A stretch of 56,966 nucleotides of DNA from Candidatus Desulfarcum epimagneticum (lineage in GTDB: Bacteria; Desulfobacterota; Desulfobacteria; Desulfobacterales; CR-1), in assembly GCA_900659855.1 (NCBI GenBank), contig CAACVI010000010.1, forward strand, positions 1-56,966, written 5' to 3'. The notes under the pieces are model-generated. The model saw nothing but the letters and a program-made list of their open reading frames with translations. It had not been told where the DNA came from and did no database searches. Position numbers and translations under genes: made by a program. This document shows positions 52,122 through 56,966 of this stretch, in pieces. How positions within the stretch are numbered: the stretch's first letter is position 1; each line of letters begins with the position of its first letter.

Positions 52122-52955
52122 ATGGACATCACGGAAAAAATATATCGCCTCTGGAAAAAAAATGAGCCCTTCGCGCTTGCCACGGTGGTGAAAACCACCG
52201 GCTCCGCCCCCGGGAAAACGGGGTTTAAAATGCTGGTGGAAAAGGACGGCGCCGCCTTTGGAACGGTGGGAGGAGGGTTCCTGGAGAAGGACGCGCGGAA
52301 GGAATGCCTGCTTCGGATCCGGTCCGGCGAATCCGGGATCAAGGAATACATCCTGGACGACAAAAAAGACGGCGTCCCGACCGGCCCGGATCAGACCCTC
52401 GCCCCCATGATATGCGGGGGAGGGGTCTGGATTTATTTTGAGGTGTCCCGGCCCCCGGCCCATGCGGTCATATTCGGCGCCGGGCATGTGGGGAGCGCCC
52501 TTTGCCGGATTCTTGCGCCGTTGGATTACCGCGTGACCCTCATCGACAACCGGCCCGAATTCGCCGATGAAACCCGAAACCCCCTCGTGAAAACGGTCCT
52601 GGCCGATTACCGGGAATTCGCCGAGACCCTGGACACAGGCCCCCGGAGCTTCGCGGCCGTCATGACCCACGGCCATGAGCATGATTACGAGATTTTAATG
52701 GGCCTGATGAAAAAAAAAGACCCGCCCGCCTACATCGGCGTCATCGCCTCAAAGGCCAAATCCAGGGCCATGATCCGAAAGCTCAAAAAAGACCTGGGGC
52801 CGGGCGTGGATTTGTCCCGCCTTTACACCCCCATCGGCCTTGACATCGGCGGAAACTCGGCCTCTGAAATCGCGCTGGGAATCGCGGCGGAGATGCAGGC
52901 GACGCGTTATGACAAAAAAAACAGCCATATGAGGGACGCGGTGAAAGAAGGCTGA
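52122..52955 (+). CDS. xdhC: XdhC-family molybdenum cofactor chaperone
   Basis: The 277-residue protein has the N-terminal XdhC/CoxI domain (FALATVVKTTGSAPGKTGFKML, then GTVGGGFLEKDAR) and a C-terminal Rossmann-like domain (HAVIFGAGHVGSALCRIL; YIGVIASKAKSRAMI; PIGLDIGGNSASEIALGIAAE). XdhC binds and protects the sulfurated Mo cofactor and loads it into xanthine-dehydrogenase-like enzymes. It is probably the partner of the Mo hydroxylase at 41.6-45.7 kb although the scp genes lie between. It follows scpB by 12 bp. Confidence 0.92.
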   Translation: MDITEKIYRLWKKNEPFALATVVKTTGSAPGKTGFKMLVEKDGAAFGTVGGGFLEKDARKECLLRIRSGESGIKEYILDDKKDGVPTGPDQTLAPMICGGGVWIYFEVSRPPAHAVIFGAGHVGSALCRILAPLDYRVTLIDNRPEFADETRNPLVKTVLADYREFAETLDTGPRSFAAVMTHGHEHDYEILMGLMKKKDPPAYIGVIASKAKSRAMIRKLKKDLGPGVDLSRLYTPIGLDIGGNSASEIALGIAAEMQATRYDKKNSHMRDAVKEG

Positions 52956-52978
52956 CGGGTGTTCATTTTAAAGATCAG

Positions 52979-53127
52979 GATAAATTCGTAAAAAATGGAT
53001 CAGACGATATCGTAAAAATACGATATACAAGACGCAGTGGTTTTTTGAGCGAGAGGCCATACTTATAGTATGCCGAACGAGCAAAAAAACGCTGGAACGC
53101 AGTAGATCGGATTTTTACGATGTCGTC
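52979..53127. repeat. Family A element with a variant core
   Basis: Ends GATAAATTCGTAAAAAA and TTTTTACGATGTCGTC are of family A, but the hairpin differs: TTTTTTGAGCG and the inverted CGAGCAAAAAA frame a GGCATAC-type tip. An internal CGTAAAAA end at 53011 suggests a nested or repaired copy. It ends just before the lipoprotein ribosome-binding site. Confidence 0.68.
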
Positions 53128-53140
53128 AACAGGAGGTCTT

Positions 53141-54166
53141 ATGAAAACCAGGACTAGATATGTCGTTGGATGGGCGCTGGCTTCTTTGATCTTTTTTCTG
53201 TTTACGGCCGGATGCGACATGGCCGCCCGAAAGGATGAACGGGCGCCCATGAGGGACGCGGCCATGAAGAAAAACGGCGGTGAGGATGGGGGGCCGGACC
53301 GGTATTCTCCCATTTTTCTCCCCGATGACTCCGATGAGGAGGAAGAGGCCGCTTCCTATCCGGCGCCCGAGCCTGTGGATGACGATTTTACGGCCGGGGC
53401 GCCCGCCATGACGATGGAGCCCGAGCCGGAGCCTGAAGAGAGGATGGCCACAGCGCCCGCCGCGCCGAAGGCCGCCGCCGGCTCCCCGCGCAAGGCGGCC
53501 CGGCGGGCCAAAGAGGCCGCCAGACGAAAGGCCGCCCGGGCGGTCGGGGCCGGGGTCTCCGGCGCCATGTCCGGCTCCGACCCGCTGGCGGACATGGATC
53601 TGCCCGACGCGGCCCCGGATTCCGTTGATCCCATCGCCGAGATCGACCGAATCCTTGAAAACATGCAAATCGCGCAAATCGCCTTTAACACGCCCGAGCG
53701 CATGAATATCGAAAGCGTTGAGCTGATCCACCTCGCGCTGGACATGAAAAAATCCATCAAGACCTTAAAGGACATGGTCGAGGGCGCCGGGAAAAGGGTC
53801 GGGGCCTCCATCCGGGTCTCCAGCCGAATGCAGGCGCGCCTGAGCGGCCGGAATTTTAAGATCACCGCCATCACCCCGGAGACCCAGGCCATATCCGGTC
53901 GGGAGTCCACGGACTGGAAATGGGAAATCCAGCCTGAAAAGGAGGGGAGGCATTCGCTTCATCTGACCCTGGCGGCCATGATCACGGTGGAGGGACAGTC
54001 CGCCTCCCGAACCATCCGGACCTTTGACCGCGTCATCGAGATCCAGGTGACGGCGGGCCAGAAAATCCAGGCGTTTTTGAAACAAAACTGGCAGTGGCTC
54101 TGGGCCGCTGTCCTGGTTCCCCTGGTGACGTTTTTGTGGCGGCGACGGAAGAAAAAAGTCGCATAA
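53141..54166 (+). CDS. Unknown lipoprotein with C-terminal membrane helix
   Basis: The 341-residue product begins with a lipoprotein-like signal (FFLFTAG then Cys25; Thr at -3 is unusual). Low-complexity acidic and Ala/Arg-rich regions follow to about residue 150 (DDSDEEEEAAS; RKAARRAKEAARRKAARA). Next is a helical segment (SVELIHLALDMKKSIKTLKDM) and a beta-rich domain of about 100 residues (VSSRMQARLSGRNFKITAITP to IEIQVTAG). Finally there is one membrane helix (WQWLWAAVLVPLVTFLW) with a basic tail RRRKKKVA. If processed, both ends would be membrane-bound. I start at ATG 53141 after AGGAGG. I know no named family. Confidence 0.72.
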   Translation: MKTRTRYVVGWALASLIFFLFTAGCDMAARKDERAPMRDAAMKKNGGEDGGPDRYSPIFLPDDSDEEEEAASYPAPEPVDDDFTAGAPAMTMEPEPEPEERMATAPAAPKAAAGSPRKAARRAKEAARRKAARAVGAGVSGAMSGSDPLADMDLPDAAPDSVDPIAEIDRILENMQIAQIAFNTPERMNIESVELIHLALDMKKSIKTLKDMVEGAGKRVGASIRVSSRMQARLSGRNFKITAITPETQAISGRESTDWKWEIQPEKEGRHSLHLTLAAMITVEGQSASRTIRTFDRVIEIQVTAGQKIQAFLKQNWQWLWAAVLVPLVTFLWRRRKKKVA

Positions 54167-54169
54167 TTC

Positions 54170-54198
54170 TTGACACCCAACCCGATGCGGGTTATGCG
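54170..54198 (+). promoter_or_regulatory. Candidate promoter with inverted repeat in the spacer
   Basis: TTGACA (54170-54175) and TATGCG (54193-54198) are 17 bases apart, and the spacer contains the perfect inverted repeat AACCCG-ATG-CGGGTT (54179-54193). It could be an operator for the DUF432-mscS pair, or a weak hairpin after the lipoprotein gene. Confidence 0.32.
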
Positions 54199-54285
54199 TC
54201 AATCACCATCATTGAACAGCGCCTCCCACGCATCCCGTAATATCTGAGCGCCCCGAGGGAGGTCGCTTTTTTTGAGGAGAATCTC

Positions 54286-54996
54286 ATGTTCGGGCCATTC
54301 AAAATACCCGGGACCCTGGAGATGGGCGATTTGAAGCTGGAGGTCGCGCGCGGTGAGAATCATATTTTTTATCGCCGGCGGCTTTTGGGCGAAGAGGTGG
54401 AGAAAAAAATTTCCGCCAAAGGGAAAAAAGAGTTCATCATTCACCCGACGCCCCCGATCCGGACTCCCAAAAATATCTCCAATCATCTGATGATCGACTT
54501 CGAAAGGCCCCTGGTCATTGAGCCCAAATCGGCCTGCTCGGTGTTTCTGACCTTTCCCCTGGAGATCGGGGTGTTCGCGGAGGCGCGGAAAAAAATCCGG
54601 CTTCTGGATGTGTTTTCCCTCGGGCCCCCGAAATACGCGCTGTATGGAGAGCCCACCGGCGGAATCATCTGCCGGAGCTGGTCCAGCGAGGTCCATTTTT
54701 CTTCGCCTGAGGCCCTTCCCTTTGTGGAGGGGGTCATGGAGCTTGCCATCGTCAACCACACCTCGGAATGGACGGAGACCGCAAACGCGGTTTTTGACTC
54801 AAAATCCATGAAAATTTTTCACAGCCCCGACCGCGCGGTCATGAAGGCGCATATGAAGCTCAGGGACAAAGGGACCGCCGAGACGGGGTTTGCAAAAAAG
54901 GCCCGCCCCAGGGGAATGAAAAGAAGCCTTGAAATACGAAACGAATCCAGGCTGAAAATCGCGCCCGGCTCGTTTGTGATGGAGTTTGGATTATGA
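54286..54996 (+). CDS. DUF432 protein
   Basis: A 236-residue soluble protein of the DUF432 family: MFGPFKIPGTLEMGDLKLEV at the start, HLMIDFERPLVIEPKSACSVFLTFPLEIGVF in the middle and a final RLKIAPGSFVMEFGL. The family is found mainly next to small mechanosensitive channels in archaea and deltaproteobacteria, so a role in channel regulation is inferred. It overlaps mscS by four bases (ATGA). A GAGGAGA site precedes the ATG. Confidence 0.85.
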   Translation: MFGPFKIPGTLEMGDLKLEVARGENHIFYRRRLLGEEVEKKISAKGKKEFIIHPTPPIRTPKNISNHLMIDFERPLVIEPKSACSVFLTFPLEIGVFAEARKKIRLLDVFSLGPPKYALYGEPTGGIICRSWSSEVHFSSPEALPFVEGVMELAIVNHTSEWTETANAVFDSKSMKIFHSPDRAVMKAHMKLRDKGTAETGFAKKARPRGMKRSLEIRNESRLKIAPGSFVMEFGL

Positions 54997-55793
54997 TCCT
55001 GGGAAGAACCCTTTACGGGGACGTTCAAATCATCGACGTGCTGACCGGGCTTTTGATCCTGGTCTTCGGGATCATTGTGTCAAAGGCCGTGTCTTTGTAT
55101 GTCAAACGGGGGCTCAAGGATAAAATCAAGCGGGAATACGCCGATCTCGCGGTCAAAACCATTTACTATTCCCTGGTGGTTTTTGTTCTGCTCTCCTCCC
55201 TGCCCATGCTGGGATTCAAGCTGTCCGCCCTTCTGGTGGCCGGGGGAGTGGCGGGAATCGCCATCGGCTTCGCCGGCCAGAACATCCTGGGCAACCTGAT
55301 CTCCGGGGTGTTTTTGCTGATTGAAAGGCCCATCAAAGCCGGGAATCCCGTGGACATCGACGGCACGGTGGGCATTGTGGAGGACATCCAGATCATCTCC
55401 ACCACCCTTCGGACCTTTGAGGGCCTGTATGTCCGGATGCCCAACCAGAAGGTGTTCACCTCCAATATCACCAATTACGAAGCCAATGTGGCCCGGCGGT
55501 TTGAATACATCGTGGGAATCCGCTACAGCGACGACGCCCAAAAGGCCATCGAGGTGATCCGCTCGGCCATCGACAAAGAGCCTTTTGCCTTAAAAGAGCC
55601 CGCGCCCCGGGCGTTTGTGAGCGAGCTGGGGGACAACTCGGTCAATATCACGGTCCAGACGTGGGCGCCGGTGTCGGAATGGCACGCGCTTTACCGGTCG
55701 CTTTTGTGGAAAATCAAAACCGCCCTTGAGAGCGAAGGCATCGAGATTCCCTTTCCCCAGCGCGTGCTGTGGCAGGGGGAGAAACAAAAATAA
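54993..55793 (+). CDS. mscS: MscS-family mechanosensitive channel
   Basis: The 266-residue channel has three membrane helices and the MscS pore helix (LSALLVAGGVAGIAIGFAGQNILGNLISGVFLLIERPIKAGN near residues 75-117), then the beta domain (VDIDGTVGIVEDIQIISTTLRTFEGLYVRMPN) and the vestibule C-terminal domain. It releases osmolytes on hypo-osmotic shock. The last 80 bp overlap the end of the convergent GDT1 gene. Confidence 0.93.
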   Translation: MILGRTLYGDVQIIDVLTGLLILVFGIIVSKAVSLYVKRGLKDKIKREYADLAVKTIYYSLVVFVLLSSLPMLGFKLSALLVAGGVAGIAIGFAGQNILGNLISGVFLLIERPIKAGNPVDIDGTVGIVEDIQIISTTLRTFEGLYVRMPNQKVFTSNITNYEANVARRFEYIVGIRYSDDAQKAIEVIRSAIDKEPFALKEPAPRAFVSELGDNSVNITVQTWAPVSEWHALYRSLLWKIKTALESEGIEIPFPQRVLWQGEKQK

Positions 55794-56070
55794 CCGGCTG
55801 CGCGCGAATCAGCGTCCACACGCCGATGACGATAAAGCCGCCGCCCGCGATATAAACCAGGGTTTTTTCCCCCACATGCTGGGAAATGATCCCCCCGGCC
55901 CACGCCGCCATGGCCGAGGCCGCCACCAGGGCCAGGGACGCGGCCAGGAAAACGGCGCCCCTGCTGATATTTTTGTCGGAGGCGAACAGCAGGGTGGCGA
56001 TTTGCGTTTTGTCGCCCAGCTCGGCGACAAAGATGGAAAAAAACACGGTGAAAAAGATTTTATAGTCCAC
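55714..56070 (-). CDS. GDT1/TMEM165-family transporter (UPF0016)
   Basis: A small protein of about 118 residues with the family signature FVAELGDKTQIATLL near residues 12-26 and three membrane helices. Members export Mn2+ or Ca2+; the bacterial half-size proteins contain one copy of the ELGDKT motif. I start at GTG 56070 (reading VDYKIFFTVF); the longer frame to 56163 is less typical. The C-terminal tail past GVWTLIR is encoded opposite the mscS 3' end and looks like read-through into the convergent gene. Confidence 0.8.
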   Translation of the reverse strand: MDYKIFFTVFFSIFVAELGDKTQIATLLFASDKNISRGAVFLAASLALVAASAMAAWAGGIISQHVGEKTLVYIAGGGFIVIGVWTLIRAQPVIFVSPPATARAGERESRCLRSQGRF

Positions 56071-56189
56071 TTGGATGTCCTGTTGGGTTGGTTTTCGGTC
56101 AAAGGGGGAAAATCGTAAGCGTTCACTAAGGCGCCGTATCCGCCGCGCAACAAGTTTACGCAAAGCAATCAGACGACACAGAATATATT

Positions 56190-56369
56190 ATGAATCACAA
56201 TTCTTCAAGAATGAATAAAACGGGTTGGGACGCGGTCGATTCTCCACCGCTGTCGGATGAGATGCTTTCAAAGATGAAACCTGTAAAGGAGAGACATCCC
56301 AACATCCCAAAACGAGTTCGGGGACCACAAAATAATTATATGAAAGAACATACAGCCAATCCGCGTTAG
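56190..56369 (+). pseudogene. Truncated BrnA-like antitoxin
   Basis: A 59-codon frame. From the second ATG (56211) it reads TGWDAVDSPPLSDEMLSKMK followed by PVKERHPNIPKRVRGPQ, which recalls the N-terminal half of a BrnA-like antitoxin class. In that class this proline-rich leader precedes a ribbon-helix-helix domain (TxRLxxxVL). Here that domain is missing: after GPQ the frame reads NNYMKEHTANPR and stops. No toxin gene is adjacent. The family match is from memory. Nothing else is visible between 56071 and 56512. Confidence 0.45.
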
Positions 56370-56512
56370 CCTGATCACACGACCCCGGTCCCATTTCAAT
56401 TAATCGAACTTGCGGACTGCGGATTAGAAGTGGGTTGCTTCAAAATAGAATTTTTTTTATCAAACCCTTTATTTCCCAGCCATAAAGATATTATTCGTCC
56501 GTGTCTTTTTTC

Positions 56513-56965
56513 CTATCCATTGTTTATTTCTCGCCAGATTGGCAGTTCCTTCCAATTTTCAGGAAACCCCATACGTTTTCTGTCTATTTCAGGATGCTTG
56601 ACAAAAAGATCGCTGATTTTATTCTTCCACCTGTTGGGATTTATCTTGTCCATAAGGTATGCAAGCATGACAAGCGTATTGTATATTCTTTTTTTGGCGC
56701 CTTGATTGAGGGTTTCAGCTAAATCCGACGGATCCTTTTTGGGGAAACGATAGGCGAATGTAAACTCACGATTCCAAAGACGCCCATGATGCGCGCAGAT
56801 ATTTCTGACGATGGAGAGATGGTGCAAAAAGGAAGACAGGATTTTTTCATCCAACGCATAAATCTTCGCTATGGCATTGCGATCTTTTCTGGATATCAGA
56901 TTTTTATACCATATTGAGAGTTGTCCCAGTGTCATCACTTCGCATACAACCCATAACGGGGGCAA
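56513..56965 (-). CDS. Abi_2 family (AbiD/AbiF-like) protein, C-terminal part
   Basis: The frame is open to the window edge, so only about 150 C-terminal residues are present. It has the HEPN-type motif VRNICAHHGRLWNREF (R-x4-H), preceded by LGQLSIWYKNL, and a final MGFPENWKELPIW typical of Abi_2. Such proteins are abortive-infection factors or toxins thought to cleave RNA. AT-rich composition sets it apart from the core genes. The N-terminus lies outside the window. Confidence 0.85.
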   Translation of the reverse strand: MPPLWVVCEVMTLGQLSIWYKNLISRKDRNAIAKIYALDEKILSSFLHHLSIVRNICAHHGRLWNREFTFAYRFPKKDPSDLAETLNQGAKKRIYNTLVMLAYLMDKINPNRWKNKISDLFVKHPEIDRKRMGFPENWKELPIWREINNG

Positions 56966-56966
56966 T

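Noticed and set aside
56188-56394. 68-codon minus-strand frame near the right end
   Set aside because: No recognisable pattern or ribosome-binding site, and it lies opposite the better-supported antitoxin remnant.

Overview
The window looks like a chromosomal segment of an anaerobic Desulfobacterota (deltaproteobacterial, probably Desulfobacterales) bacterium. This rests on gene content: a CarD regulator, a membrane pyrophosphatase of the K+-independent type, GTP-type PEP carboxykinase, an L25/Ctc protein with an acidic tail, a DHH-CBS-nucleotidyltransferase fusion next to an M50 protease, trpS, scpA and scpB, a sigma-54 promoter in front of a small conserved protein, and Cys-rich iron-sulfur proteins. 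The core is GC-rich. The first ~1.9 kb and the last ~0.8 kb are visibly more AT-rich and carry pieces of defence or toxin-antitoxin genes.

Layout. 1-4.75 kb: accessory zone with an internal fragment of a BREX-type pglZ between inverted 22-bp repeats, a small ATPase-tail remnant, an AAA_14/DUF4143 ATPase and an SMC/OLD-like AAA ATPase. 4.9-10.6 kb: acyl-CoA synthetase, a small membrane protein, an orphan VapB, a penicillin-acylase-family Ntn hydrolase and a DUF2062 protein. 10.8-21.8 kb: housekeeping genes on the plus strand (serA, DUF1844, HtrA protease, ispE, tRNA-Gln, prs, L25, pth, hppA, carD, rluD, Cys-rich 85-aa protein). 21.8-27.8 kb: minus-strand operon hflX-surE-FeS protein-CDF exporter-phosphoesterase, preceded by mdh. 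28.1-38.7 kb: phosphodiesterase, rarD, pckG, nitroreductase, rdgB, cold-shock gene, an unknown membrane/coiled-coil protein, thrS, RNase D and a sigma-54-controlled small protein. 38.7-52.9 kb: AsmA-like protein, then a molybdenum hydroxylase (FAD, 2Fe-2S and Mo subunits) with an isochorismatase-like hydrolase, a ThiS/MoaD-like carrier, the A-adding-enzyme-like fusion, M50 protease, trpS, scpA, scpB and xdhC. 53.1-56.1 kb: unknown lipoprotein with a C-terminal membrane helix, DUF432, MscS and a convergent GDT1-family transporter. 56.2 kb to the end: a truncated BrnA-like antitoxin and the C-terminal part of an Abi_2 protein running off the window.

A recurrent theme is two families of short palindromic intergenic elements. 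Family A (about 57-165 bp) has ends like GATGGCGTCGTAAAAAA or GATAAACTCGTAAAAAA and usually a core hairpin. It occurs at least eight times, twice starting inside the stop codon of the preceding gene and once separating scpA from scpB. Family B (TTAGGGTTCGCTCAAAA ends) occurs at 42.5 kb and in reduced form at 17.6 kb, again abutting stop codons. No CRISPR array, complete insertion sequence or complete defence operon is visible. The points most worth a second look are the pglZ cassette with its inverted repeats, the sigma-54 promoter with a palindromic upstream site at 38.2 kb, the MITE-like families, the double-anchored lipoprotein locus, and the ThiS-like gene between the Mo-hydroxylase and the nucleotidyltransferase fusion.
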